Shown here: in pieces, positions 1 to 8,003 of the stretch | How positions within the stretch are numbered: the first letter of the stretch is position 1 | Layout of the letters: each line of letters begins with the position of its first letter | From: Streptomyces sp. NBC_01233 | GTDB lineage: Bacteria; Actinomycetota; Actinomycetes; Streptomycetales; Streptomycetaceae | DNA length: 64,000 nt | Direction: 5' to 3' | Assembly (NCBI RefSeq): GCF_035989305.1 | Contig: NZ_CP108514.1 | Span: forward strand, 9,714,501-9,778,500 | Translations under genes and position numbers: made by a program | The notes under the pieces: model-generated | What the model saw: only the letters and a program-made list of their open reading frames with translations | What the model was told of the DNA's origin: nothing | Database searches by the model: none

Positions 1-747
1 GAGAACGCTGTCGACGACTGCTATTGCGAGGACCACGGCGGCTCGCCCATCGGCCTCGGCGGACGCCTCCTGATGGCGCACACCGCCCTGGACCCCCTCC
101 ACACGACGAAGGAGTACCAGCCGGAGTGGGCGCAGTCGCTCCACTCGGACGCACCCCGGCGCGCCTACCGCTCCGCCATGGAGTACTTCCTCCAGGTGGC
201 CAGCCCCTCCCAGGCCGACCGGTTCCGGCACGACATGGCCCGTCTGCACATGGGGTACCTCGCCGAGGCGGCCTGGGCCCAGACGGACCACGTCCCCGAG
301 GTGTGGGAATACCTGGCGATGCGCCAGTTCAACAACTTCCGCCCCTGCCCCACCATCACCGACACCGTCGGCGGCTACGAACTGCCCGCGGACCTCCATG
401 CGCCGGCCGCCATGCAGCGGGTCATCGCGCTCGCGGGCAACGCCACCACGATCGTCAACGACCTCTACTCCTACACCAAGGAACAAGCCAGCCCCGGCCG
501 GCACCTGAACCTGCCCGTGGTGATCGCCGAACGCGAGGACACGTCAGAGCGGGAGGCCTACCTCAAGGCGGTCGAGGTCCACAACGACCTCATGCACGAG
601 TTCGAAGCCGAAGCCGCCGCCCTGGCGGCCGCCTGCCCCGTTCCGAGCGTGCTGCGCTTCCTGCGGGGCGTGGCCGTGTGGGTCGACGGCAACCACTACT
701 GGCACCAGACCAACACCTATCGCTATAGCCTGCCCGACTTCTGGTAA
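1..747 (+). CDS. 2-methylisoborneol synthase, C-terminal part (5' end outside window)
   Basis: This is a terpene cyclase that closes 2-methyl-geranyl diphosphate to the earthy odorant 2-methylisoborneol. The frame is open from base 1, and the visible 248 residues are the catalytic C-terminal half of a protein usually about 440 residues long. It begins just before the aspartate-rich metal motif DDCYCEDH (residues 5-12). The second metal site, NDLYSYTKE, has the N/S/E triad near residues 153-161. The C-terminus ends TYRYSLPDFW, as in the family. The methyltransferase that makes its substrate follows after 2 bp, so the two genes form the usual MIB pair. The N-terminal proline-rich segment lies outside the window. 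Confidence 0.93.
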   Translation, partial: ENAVDDCYCEDHGGSPIGLGGRLLMAHTALDPLHTTKEYQPEWAQSLHSDAPRRAYRSAMEYFLQVASPSQADRFRHDMARLHMGYLAEAAWAQTDHVPEVWEYLAMRQFNNFRPCPTITDTVGGYELPADLHAPAAMQRVIALAGNATTIVNDLYSYTKEQASPGRHLNLPVVIAEREDTSEREAYLKAVEVHNDLMHEFEAEAAALAAACPVPSVLRFLRGVAVWVDGNHYWHQTNTYRYSLPDFW

Positions 748-749
748 GG

Positions 750-1658
750 ATGGATCTATTCGTGACCAGCACCGATTTCACCACCACCACCACCACCTCT
801 GCCGACCCCTCCGTGATCATCCCCTCCCCGGCGACGCCCTACCAGGGGGACATCGCCCGCTACTGGAACAACGAGGCCAGGCCCGTGAACCTGCGCCTCG
901 GCGACGTCGACGGCCTTTACCACCACCACTACGGCATCGGCGACGTCGACCACGCCTCCCTCGGCGACGCCGGTGACAGCGAGTACGAGAAGAAGCTGGT
1001 CGCCGAGCTGCACCGGCTGGAGTCGGCGCAGGCCGAGGTCCTCCTGAACCACCTCGGCCCCATCGGGCGCGAGGACACCCTCGTGGACGCCGGCTGCGGC
1101 CGCGGCGGCTCGATGGTCATGGCCCACCAGCGCTTCGGGTGCAAGGTCGAGGGCGTCACCCTGTCGGCCAAGCAGGCCGACTTCGCCAACCGGCGGGCCC
1201 GCGAGCTCGGCATCGAGGACCACGTCCGCGCCCGCGTCTGCAACATGCTCAGCACGCCCTTCGAGACCGGGCAGGCCGCGGCCTCGTGGAACAACGAGTC
1301 GAGCATGTACGTCGACCTGCACGACCTCTTCGCGGAGCACTCCCGGGTCCTTGAGGTCGGCGGCCGCTACGTGACCATCACCGGCTGCTGGAACCCGCGG
1401 TACGGTCAGCCCTCGAAGTGGGTCTCCCAGATCAACATGCACTTCGAGTGCAACATCCACTCCCGCCGCGAGTACCTGCGCGCGATGGCCGACAACCGTC
1501 TCGTACCGCAGGCCGTCATCGACCTGACCCCCGAGACGCTGCCCTACTGGGAGCTGCGGGCCACGTCCTCGCTGGTCACCGGCATCGAGGAGGCGTTCAT
1601 CGAGTCCTACAAGGACGGCTCCTTCCAGTACGTGCTGATCGCCGCCGACCGCGTCTGA
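750..1658 (+). CDS. Geranyl diphosphate 2-C-methyltransferase
   Basis: This SAM-dependent enzyme methylates C2 of geranyl diphosphate to give the C11 substrate of the upstream cyclase. It has 302 residues if started at ATG 750. A GTG at 762 lies 9 nt after AAGGATGG and would give a protein starting closer to homologues, so the start is uncertain. Visible landmarks are the conserved N-terminal ARYWNNEARPVNLRLG, the histidine-rich YHHHYGIG, and the SAM-binding motif VDAGCGRGGSM near residue 112. A run of codons for threonine (TTTTTT) near the N-terminus is low-complexity. The gene sits 2 bp after the cyclase and is almost certainly co-transcribed with it. The stop codon lies inside a 14-bp tandem repeat. 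Confidence 0.93.
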   Translation: MDLFVTSTDFTTTTTTSADPSVIIPSPATPYQGDIARYWNNEARPVNLRLGDVDGLYHHHYGIGDVDHASLGDAGDSEYEKKLVAELHRLESAQAEVLLNHLGPIGREDTLVDAGCGRGGSMVMAHQRFGCKVEGVTLSAKQADFANRRARELGIEDHVRARVCNMLSTPFETGQAAASWNNESSMYVDLHDLFAEHSRVLEVGGRYVTITGCWNPRYGQPSKWVSQINMHFECNIHSRREYLRAMADNRLVPQAVIDLTPETLPYWELRATSSLVTGIEEAFIESYKDGSFQYVLIAADRV

Positions 1659-1716
1659 CCGACCGCGTCCGGCCGACCGCGTCCGACCGACCGCGTCCGA
1701 CCGACCGGGTCCGCCC
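1647..1716. repeat. Five 14-bp tandem repeats across the methyltransferase stop codon
   Basis: GACCGCGTC recurs at 1647, 1661, 1675, 1689 and 1703, exactly every 14 bp; the last copy reads GACCGGGTC. The first copy encodes the last three residues (DRV) and runs into the stop at 1656-1658. The remaining copies are intergenic. This is a microsatellite-like expansion, with no obvious terminator hairpin in it. Confidence 0.8.
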
Positions 1717-1786
1717 GAGCGCCGGCCCGAGGGGCCGGATCCGCCCCCCCGGCGGACCCGGCCCCACCCGCCGTTCACCGGACCGG

Positions 1787-3400
1787 TCAGTCCACGAGCA
1801 CGCCGGGGTTGAGGATGCCCCGCGGGTCGAGCGCCCCCTTCGCGGCCCGCAGCGCGAGGGCGAAGGGCTCGGGGCGCTGGCGGTCGTAGTCCGGCCGGTG
1901 GTCCCGGCCGACGGCGTGGTGGTGGGTGATGGTGGCCCGGTGGCGGTGCAGGACCTCGCCCGCGACGGCCTTGAGGTCGTCCCACAGGGCGACCTCGTCG
2001 CCGGCCCGCCCGGCGGCGAGGACGGTGAAGTACGGGGCCGCGCCGTCCGGATACACGTGTGTCAGACGGCAGTTGACGGTGGCGGGGTGTCCGGTGGCCT
2101 TGAGGGCCGCCGCGCCGACCTCGGTGCGGACCGCGTCGATCAGGCCGGGGATCCGGTCCCAGGTGGCGGCCGTTTCGAAGGTCTCCGCGACGGCGCCCAT
2201 CCTGGCCAGGCCGTCGCGCAGGTAGGGCATCCGGAGGAAGGCCGATCGCCAGGCGCTCACGGCCGCGTCACCGGACGCACCGGCGGACGTGCCACCGCCC
2301 GCGTTCGCCGTCTCGTACCGGCCGCCGTGCGAGCGGGCCAGGGCAACGGCCCGTTCGAGCCGGGCGGTCACCGGTTCGTCCGCCGACTCGAACCCCAGCA
2401 CCAGCACGGCGCAGCCGTCCCGCGCCGCGCCCGACAGCGCGGCCTCACCGGCGTCCAGCAGACGGCAGTTGGCGGGGGAGAGGTCGGACTGCGCGATCGC
2501 CCGCACCGCCCGGAGCGCGTCCTGGAAGTCGGCGAAGGCGACCGCGGCGGACGCCTTGTGGCGGGGACGCTCCTGCAGCCGGACCCATGCCTCGGTGATG
2601 ATGCCGAGGGCCCCCTCGGAGCCCAGGAACAGGCGGTCGGGGGAGGGGCCGGCCCCGGAGGCGGGCAGCCGCCACGAGGCGCTCGTGCCGGCCGGGGTGA
2701 CGACGCGCAGCGACTGCACGAAGTCGTCGATGTGCGTGCGGCCGGTGGCGTAGTGGCCGCCGGCGCGGGTGGCGAGCCAGCCCCCGAGGGTGGAGAACTC
2801 GAAGCTCTGCGGGAAGTGCCGCAGGGTGAGGCCCTGCGGCCGGAGCTGGTCCTCCAGGCCCGGCCCGAGGGTGCCGGCCTGGATGCGCGCGGACCGGCCC
2901 TCGGTGTCGACCTCCAGGACGCGGTCCATGGAGGTCAGATCGAGGGACAGCACCGCCTGGTGGGCGTCGCCGCGGTACTCCACGCCCCCGGTGACCGAGG
3001 AGCCCCCGCCGTACGGGACGACGGCGACCCGCCGCTCACCGGCCCAGTCCAGCAGATCGGCCACGTCCCGGTCGTCCAGCGGGCGGGCGACGAGGTCGGG
3101 GATGCGGCCGGGCCGCCCGCGCAGGGCGCGCATCACGTCGCGGTACGCCTTGCCCATGGCATGGGCGGCGCGGTCCGCGGGATCGGCGGTGACCAGGTGG
3201 GCGAGGCTGCCCGGCGGCTCCACGGCGGGGGCCGCGATGCCCAGGTCGCCGACCCGGGGAACGGGGAGCGGGCGGGCGAGGGTGCCGGGGAGGAGGGCGC
3301 CCATCGCGGCGCATTCGGCGTCGTCGGGATGGGCGTCGGCCCACCCCCAGCCCCACCAGGAGCGGGCACGGGATGTCGGCTGCGCAGTGGTGCCGGTCAT
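1787..3400 (-). CDS. FAD-binding oxidase, alkylglycerone-phosphate synthase-like
   Basis: This 537-residue flavoenzyme of the vanillyl-alcohol-oxidase fold has an N-terminal FAD_binding_4 domain and a C-terminal FAD-oxidase_C domain. The FAD loop is PYGGGSSVTGG (about residue 130). The following FPQSFEFSTLGGWLATRAGG and the C-terminal ITHHHAVGRDH resemble eukaryotic alkyl-DHAP synthase, where the histidine-rich loop is catalytic. Family knowledge suggests exchange of an acyl for an alkyl chain (ether lipid) or oxidation of a hydroxyacid; the sequence alone does not decide. ATG 3400 has GGAG 5 nt upstream. The gene is divergent from a TetR regulator with twin operator-like repeats between them, so that regulator probably controls it. 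Confidence 0.85.
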   Translation of the reverse strand: MTGTTAQPTSRARSWWGWGWADAHPDDAECAAMGALLPGTLARPLPVPRVGDLGIAAPAVEPPGSLAHLVTADPADRAAHAMGKAYRDVMRALRGRPGRIPDLVARPLDDRDVADLLDWAGERRVAVVPYGGGSSVTGGVEYRGDAHQAVLSLDLTSMDRVLEVDTEGRSARIQAGTLGPGLEDQLRPQGLTLRHFPQSFEFSTLGGWLATRAGGHYATGRTHIDDFVQSLRVVTPAGTSASWRLPASGAGPSPDRLFLGSEGALGIITEAWVRLQERPRHKASAAVAFADFQDALRAVRAIAQSDLSPANCRLLDAGEAALSGAARDGCAVLVLGFESADEPVTARLERAVALARSHGGRYETANAGGGTSAGASGDAAVSAWRSAFLRMPYLRDGLARMGAVAETFETAATWDRIPGLIDAVRTEVGAAALKATGHPATVNCRLTHVYPDGAAPYFTVLAAGRAGDEVALWDDLKAVAGEVLHRHRATITHHHAVGRDHRPDYDRQRPEPFALALRAAKGALDPRGILNPGVLVD

Positions 3401-3424
3401 GGGGGCTCCAGGGGTCGAGGCAAC

Positions 3425-3453
3425 TTACCTAGGGGTAAATTACCTACTGATAA
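3425..3453. promoter_or_regulatory. Twin TetR-operator-like repeats and overlapping promoter
   Basis: Two 14-bp units, TTACCTAGGGGTAA (3425-3438) and TTACCTACTGATAA (3440-3453), are spaced by 15 bp. The first is an inverted repeat (TTACC/GGTAA) and the second an imperfect one. They lie in the 62-bp gap between the divergent oxidase and TetR genes. The second overlaps TAATAT (3451-3456), a -10 candidate only 6 bp before the TetR ATG. Confidence 0.6.
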
Positions 3454-3462
3454 TATTGGCTC

Positions 3463-4110
3463 ATGGCAACCCCCTCAGCCCCTTCGTCCAAGGCCGGCAC
3501 CAAAGGAGTCCCGCGGGAGCACCGCCGCCGACAGATGCTGGAGGCCGCCACGGACGAGTTCGGAACGCGCGGCTACGCAGCCGCGTCGCTCCCTGCGATC
3601 GCCGCGCGGGTGGGTGTCACCAAGACGCTGCTGCACCAGTACTTCGGGACCAAGGAGGACCTGTACGTCGCCTGCCTGGTCCCCGTCGGTGACCGGCTGC
3701 TGGATGCGATCCGTACGGCGATGGGCCCCCACGGGACCGCGCCGCACACGCCGCTGCGCGTGCTGCACGGGATCTTCGCCGCCCTGGAGGGGCGACGGGA
3801 GGCGTGGTTCGTGCTGTACGACACCACGCTGCCGCCCGGCGGCGAGGCCGCCCGCCGGGCTTCGGAGTACTGGGCGGCCATCGACGGGCTCGCCGCCGGC
3901 GGCACCGCCGACCTGCTGCGCGCGGCCGGATCCACCGACCCGCTGGACGCCGACGCGCTCAAGTACGTCTGGCGGGACCTGGTCGCCACCCTCGTACGCT
4001 GGTGGGTCAAGCACCCGGAGCAGTCCCCGGAGGCCATGACCCGACGCTGCGCCCGCCTCTTCGCGGCGGCCGCCATGCTCAGCCCTGAAGGCGGCCCTTC
4101 TCGGCTTTGA
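3463..4110 (+). CDS. TetR-family transcriptional regulator
   Basis: This 215-residue regulator has an N-terminal helix-turn-helix at about residues 20-65 (EHRRRQMLEAATDEFGTRGY, then VTKTLLHQYFGTKEDLY), followed by a ligand-binding helical domain. It is divergent from the alkyl-DHAP-synthase-like gene with operator-like repeats between. By family habit it represses itself and that neighbour. There is no Shine-Dalgarno before ATG 3463, and the -10 candidate TAATAT ends 6 bp upstream, which suggests a leaderless mRNA. Its last 32 bases overlap the 3' end of the convergent MarR gene. Confidence 0.9.
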   Translation: MATPSAPSSKAGTKGVPREHRRRQMLEAATDEFGTRGYAAASLPAIAARVGVTKTLLHQYFGTKEDLYVACLVPVGDRLLDAIRTAMGPHGTAPHTPLRVLHGIFAALEGRREAWFVLYDTTLPPGGEAARRASEYWAAIDGLAAGGTADLLRAAGSTDPLDADALKYVWRDLVATLVRWWVKHPEQSPEAMTRRCARLFAAAAMLSPEGGPSRL

Positions 4111-4546
4111 GCTTGCGCCACACGGTCCCCAGCGCCTCCATGTCCCGCTCGTCGAGGAGCTCGGTGAAGGCCGGCGCCAGGGCCTCGCGCCGGGTGGTGT
4201 CGGCCTCGGCGAAGAGCGTGCGTCCCGCCTCCGTGAGGGAGACCTCCACCGATCGGGCGTCACGCGCCGAGGGCGTGCGGGTCACCAGGCCCCGGGCCTG
4301 GAGGGCGTCCACGACCCGGGAGACCTGGCTGCGGCTGAGCAGCGTGCTGTTGCCGAGGACGGAGGCGGGCACGGGCTCGGGGCTGGAAGCCAGCCACAGC
4401 ATGACCTCGAACCAGGACACGGGCAGGTCGTGGGCCTTCACGAGGGCGCGGTCGACGCGGTCGGTCAACGTGGTGCCGGCCCAGACCAGCCCGTAGAAGG
4501 CGTAGTCGGCCGCCGGCATCTCGGCTTCGGTGAGCTTCTTCGGCAT
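4079..4546 (-). CDS. MarR-family transcriptional regulator
   Basis: This is a 155-residue winged-helix regulator. The DNA-binding region spans about residues 50-105, with LSRSQVSRVVDALQARGLV as recognition helix and the wing motif SARDARSVEVSLTEAG. It is divergent from a short-chain dehydrogenase gene with two palindromes in the gap, the usual arrangement for a repressor of itself and a redox or detoxification gene. No ribosome site precedes ATG 4546. On this strand TAGACT (4557-4552) would be a -10 for a leaderless message. The end overlaps the TetR gene. Confidence 0.9.
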   Translation of the reverse strand: MPKKLTEAEMPAADYAFYGLVWAGTTLTDRVDRALVKAHDLPVSWFEVMLWLASSPEPVPASVLGNSTLLSRSQVSRVVDALQARGLVTRTPSARDARSVEVSLTEAGRTLFAEADTTRREALAPAFTELLDERDMEALGTVWRKLKAEKGRLQG

Positions 4547-4563
4547 GTCGGCAGTCTAGAGGT

Positions 4564-4606
4564 TGCGTGCGCACGCACATAACTTTATGGTGTGTGTGCA
4601 CGCACA
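4564..4606. promoter_or_regulatory. Two MarR-operator-like palindromes between divergent genes
   Basis: TGCGTGCGCACGCA (4564-4577) is a perfect 14-bp palindrome. TGTGTGTGCACGCACA (4591-4606) is palindromic but for one mismatch pair. Their centres are 28 bp apart. Each lies in the spacer of a possible promoter: TTATGT/TAGACT on the minus strand for marR, and TTTATG/TAAATC (17-bp spacing) on the plus strand for the dehydrogenase. Confidence 0.6.
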
Positions 4607-4635
4607 TAAATCACGTTCCGTGAAAGGTGACCGCC

Positions 4636-5514
4636 ATGTCGACCCTCCCCGCCACTCCCGGCAGCTCCCTCCGCACCGTCCTGATCACCGGTACGTCCTC
4701 CGGTATCGGCCTGGCGGCCGCCGTCGCCGCCGCCCGGGCCGGCTGGCGTACCATCGCCACGCTGCGTGACACCAGCAAGGCCGACGCCCTGCGCAAGGCG
4801 GCCGCCGAGGCGGGCGTCGAGGCGGGCGTCGAGCTCGACATCCGCCGGCTCGACGTCGTCGACGAGGCCTGCGTCGCCGACGCCGTCAACGGCGTGATCG
4901 CCGACTACGGCCGCCTGGACGCGGTCGTGAACAACGCGGGTGCCGGGCACGTCGGCACCCTCGAACTCGAAACCGTCGCCGACGTCCGCGAGGTCATGGA
5001 GGTCAACTTCTTCGGCGTGCTGAACGTCTCCAAGGCCGCCCTGCCGCACCTGCGGGCCACCGGCGGCCGCCTGATCACGGTCACCAGCGTCGGCGGCGTC
5101 ATCGGTCAGCCCTTCAACGAGGCCTACTGCGCCGCGAAGTTCGCCGTGGAGGGGTACATGGAGAGCCTGGCCCCCGTCGCGGGCGCCGTCGGCGTGAGCG
5201 TGTCCGTCATCGAGCCGGGCGCCGTGGCCACGGAGTTCGTCAACAACATCGGGCTCGACATCGAAGGCCGGATCGCCGCGGCCGGCCCGTACGCCGACGC
5301 GCTGCGCCACTACGTCGCCCGTACGGTCGGCCAGTTCCTGGACGGCGCCCAGACCCCGGCCGGCGCGGCCGAGTCCGTGATGGAGGCGCTGACCGCCGAC
5401 CGCCCCGCGTTCCGCATCCAGACCTCGCAGTGGGCCCGCGACTTCACCGGGACCAAGCTCGATGACCGGGACGGCTCGGCGGTCCTCGGCATGACCGGCG
5501 CCTGGGTCTCCTGA
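4636..5514 (+). CDS. Short-chain dehydrogenase/reductase (SDR)
   Basis: This is a classical NAD(P)-dependent SDR of 292 residues. The cofactor loop TGTSSGIG is near residue 18, the NNAG motif near residue 99, and the catalytic set is Ser in VTSVGG with YCAAK. Start ATG 4636 is preferred because GAAAGGTGA ends 5 nt before it; GTG 4627 in the same frame lies inside that ribosome site. The substrate is unknown. The divergent marR and its palindromes suggest inducible expression, perhaps by a quinone or other xenobiotic. Confidence 0.9.
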   Translation: MSTLPATPGSSLRTVLITGTSSGIGLAAAVAAARAGWRTIATLRDTSKADALRKAAAEAGVEAGVELDIRRLDVVDEACVADAVNGVIADYGRLDAVVNNAGAGHVGTLELETVADVREVMEVNFFGVLNVSKAALPHLRATGGRLITVTSVGGVIGQPFNEAYCAAKFAVEGYMESLAPVAGAVGVSVSVIEPGAVATEFVNNIGLDIEGRIAAAGPYADALRHYVARTVGQFLDGAQTPAGAAESVMEALTADRPAFRIQTSQWARDFTGTKLDDRDGSAVLGMTGAWVS

Positions 5515-5638
5515 CCGGCGGGGGCCGGGCCGGAGCGCCCGATCTGTGCTCCGGCCGGAACCGGGTCATCATGGCTGGAGGCCGACGCACCCTCCGCGCG
5601 AGGGTACGGCGGAGCGAGCCGGGAGGTGACTCGTAGGC

Positions 5639-5740
5639 ATGGACGAATCACGCAGAGCCTGGATCATGATCGGTGGCGCCGTTGCGGTCATCTTCCTGAA
5701 CGTCGTCGCCATCGTCCTGATGAACACCGTCGGGCGATGA
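5639..5740 (+). CDS. Small single-pass membrane protein (33 residues)
   Basis: A short ORF begins at ATG 5639 with a strong ribosome site GGGAGGTGA (5621-5629), 9 nt upstream. The peptide starts MDESRRAW and continues with a hydrophobic segment of about 20 residues rich in I, V, A and L. It ends NTVGR. This is the shape of a single-helix membrane micropeptide with a cytoplasmic N-terminus. It stops 7 bp from the convergent barstar-domain gene. I do not recognise the family. The ribosome site and helix support it, but it remains a prediction. Confidence 0.5.
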   Translation: MDESRRAWIMIGGAVAVIFLNVVAIVLMNTVGR

Positions 5741-5746
5741 CCGTCC

Positions 5747-6937
5747 CTACCTGAGTTCCATGGTGGCGCCGAAGGCCCTGAGGCGGCCGACGACCTCCTC
5801 GGCATAGGAGCCGGCGGTCATCCCTTCGCCGGCCAGGGCGCGGTGGGCCACCTCGAAGTCGTGCCAGACCAGGGTGAAGGGCGGAAGGGCTCCGAAACCG
5901 CCGGACAGGCAGTCGAACAGCGAGTTCCAGCACCTGCCGTAGTAGCCGCCGGGGCCGTTGAGCGCCTCGCCCAGCGCGCAGTACAGGGCGTAGTGGCCGG
6001 TCACGTGCCGGCCGTCGAGGTGGTACGCGCCGCCCTTCCGGTCCGGGCCGTGGCGCATCTCCGTGAACCGGAGCCATTCCCCCCGCAGCTCGTCCGGGAA
6101 CCGCGCCCACTGGTTGGGCTCGGTGGGCCGCCCGTCCAGCCATGCCTGCCAGACGGGTTCGAGCTCGGGCCGGGGCTGTTCCTCGACCTCTCCGGAGACG
6201 GTGACGTCGAGCAGGCCGCCGCCGAGGGCGGAAGGCCGCGCTTCGACGACGGACAGCCAGGCGGTCCGCCCGGTCATGACGCGACCCGTCCGGTCGACCG
6301 CCAGGATGTCCAGCCGCGTGGAGCCGTGCCCCCGCGACAGGAGCGGGGCGTCGGGGTCGCAGCCGAGGAGCCGGAGCACCACCGCCTCCGGAGGCCGCCG
6401 GGAGTGAAAGAGCCGGGGCACCGCCGCGCAGGAGCCGTACGGAGTGTCTCCCTCGGGGTCGAAGAGCTCGAAGCCGAACTGCTTCTGGCGTTCGTCCGAC
6501 GGCGTTCCGAAGGACCAGGAGGGCGGTCGGACGCCGGCTTCCAAGGCGATGTCGACGAGTGAGGCGTCCTCCGGGCTGGGCTGCTGGTCCACGACGACGG
6601 CGTCGCACAGCTCGTAGTCCCAGTCGTGCACCTTCTCGCCCCCCAGCCGCACCTCGATCAGCATGTCGCCGATCCGGCCGCCGTCCTTGCCGTCGACGGC
6701 TTCGCGGAGCGGGCCGAGCGGTGCGCACGAGAACAGCACCAGCTCTTCTCCGGGCACGGCCGGCACCGGCGGTTCTGTGAACAGCCCCTCCACGTCCGCA
6801 CACTTCGCCAGGAGGTCGTATCCACAGGCGTAGGGGAAGCTCCTGCCCTCCGGCCCGTGGTCTCTCTCCTCCACCAGGACGTACCGGAGCGGCGTGCCGC
6901 GCTCCCGGCTCCACCGCTCGTGCCAGGGGTTCTTCAT
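5747..6937 (-). CDS. Barstar-domain protein, multidomain
   Basis: This protein of about 396 residues ends in a barstar (barnase-inhibitor) fold. The segment from about residue 315 has the signature HLDGRHVTGHYALYCALGEA, then GGYYGRCWNSLFDCL and an acidic helix. The larger N-terminal part is not a domain I can name; its opening FPYACGYDLLAKCADVEGLF is of the type seen in actinobacterial proteins that carry barstar at the C-terminus. The likely role is binding a secreted or toxic RNase, but no barnase-like gene is adjacent. ATG 6937 (MKNPWHERW) is chosen over 6973 by resemblance of the N-terminus; neither has a clear ribosome site. Transcription diverges from the NPP1 gene. Confidence 0.7.
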   Translation of the reverse strand: MKNPWHERWSRERGTPLRYVLVEERDHGPEGRSFPYACGYDLLAKCADVEGLFTEPPVPAVPGEELVLFSCAPLGPLREAVDGKDGGRIGDMLIEVRLGGEKVHDWDYELCDAVVVDQQPSPEDASLVDIALEAGVRPPSWSFGTPSDERQKQFGFELFDPEGDTPYGSCAAVPRLFHSRRPPEAVVLRLLGCDPDAPLLSRGHGSTRLDILAVDRTGRVMTGRTAWLSVVEARPSALGGGLLDVTVSGEVEEQPRPELEPVWQAWLDGRPTEPNQWARFPDELRGEWLRFTEMRHGPDRKGGAYHLDGRHVTGHYALYCALGEALNGPGGYYGRCWNSLFDCLSGGFGALPPFTLVWHDFEVAHRALAGEGMTAGSYAEEVVGRLRAFGATMELR

Positions 6938-7020
6938 ACCGCACATCCAACAGGGGCCTGGCCGGGATCTCATGCGGGTTTCACGCCGGGCGGGAGGTCG
7001 CGAGTCGGCGGGCCCGGCCC

Positions 7021-7062
7021 GTTTCCATATCCTGACATATAGTCAAATCTCTTTGCGTGGAA
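7021..7062. promoter_or_regulatory. AT-rich divergent promoter region
   Basis: This short AT-rich island sits in a GC-rich gap between the barstar-domain gene and the NPP1 gene. It contains GACATATAGTC (7034-7044), a near-palindrome with GAC/GTC arms, a possible operator or -10 region. I cannot assign a sigma factor. Confidence 0.3.
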
Positions 7063-7178
7063 GGGTGTCCGGATCGGTGCAGGGCCGGAAAGAGGGGCGG
7101 TTAGGACCCTTGCCGTGTCCCCTGCCGTTCGCGAATGATGCTCCCGGCGTGTCGGCCGATGACGGCCGCGATCCGCCC

Positions 7179-7979
7179 ATGCCCGTCGAGCCGACCGGTC
7201 AGGAGCCCGTTTTGCGGACGAACCGTCACATCCGGAGATCAATGGTGGTCGTCGGGGCCGCCCTCGCGCTGGTCGTCGCCGTTCCCCAGGCGGCCTTCGC
7301 CGCGCCGCCCCCGGCCCTGCCCAGCCAGGCCGAGGCGATCGAGCTGACCTTCCAGCCGGCCTACGACTACGACACCGACGGCTGCTACCCGACACCCGCC
7401 ATAGGCCCGACCGGAGTTCTGAACGGGGGACTCAAACCCACCGGCGCCCTCAACGGCAGCTGCCGGGACGCCTCGGACCTCCAGAACACCAACGGTTACT
7501 CCCGCTGGAAGTGCAACAACGGCTGGTGCGCCGTGGTCTACGCGCTGTACTTCGAGAAGGACCAGGCCCTCGCCGGTGTCTCCCTCGGCGGTCACCGCCA
7601 CGACTGGGAACACGTGGTGGTGTGGATCCAGAACAACGAGGCCAAGTACGTCGCGACCTCCGCCCACGGCGACTTCAACATCCACACCCGCGACCAGATC
7701 CGCTGGGACGGCACCCACCCCAAGATCGTCTACCACAAGGACGGGGTGAGCACGCACTGCTTCCGCGCGGCGAACCCCAACGACGAGCCGCCCGAGAACC
7801 ACCGCGGCACCTGGCAGTTCCCCGCGCTCGTCGGATGGTCGGGCTATCCCGCGACCCTGCGGGACAAGCTCAGCCAGGCCGATTTCGGCAGCGCGCACTT
7901 CGGTCTGAAGGACGGCTCCTTCGCCTCCCACCTCGCGGAGGCCAAGCCGGCGGGCATTCCCTTCGACCCGTACCAGTAG
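7179..7979 (+). CDS. Secreted NPP1-family (necrosis-inducing-like) protein
   Basis: This exported protein of 266 residues belongs to the NPP1/NLP family. Members are cytolysins or metal-binding lectin-like proteins that bind membrane sphingolipids in plants. The hallmark GHRHDWE is present, followed by HVVVWIQ. Conserved cysteines occur in DGCYPTPAIG, GSCRD, KCNNGWC and HCFRAA. A signal peptide runs RRSMVVVGAALALVVAVP to AFA, with cleavage before APPPALP. ATG 7179 is used; GTG 7149 in frame is an alternative. It is monocistronic, with a convergent ABC transporter operon downstream. Whether it is toxic cannot be told from sequence. Confidence 0.9.
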   Translation: MPVEPTGQEPVLRTNRHIRRSMVVVGAALALVVAVPQAAFAAPPPALPSQAEAIELTFQPAYDYDTDGCYPTPAIGPTGVLNGGLKPTGALNGSCRDASDLQNTNGYSRWKCNNGWCAVVYALYFEKDQALAGVSLGGHRHDWEHVVVWIQNNEAKYVATSAHGDFNIHTRDQIRWDGTHPKIVYHKDGVSTHCFRAANPNDEPPENHRGTWQFPALVGWSGYPATLRDKLSQADFGSAHFGLKDGSFASHLAEAKPAGIPFDPYQ

Positions 7980-8003
7980 TCGGTCGGCAGCCGTCGGCGT
8001 GGG

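Noticed and set aside
1418..4039. 873-residue plus-strand frame
   Set aside because: It is antisense to the FAD oxidase and shows only GC-biased composition, with no domain.
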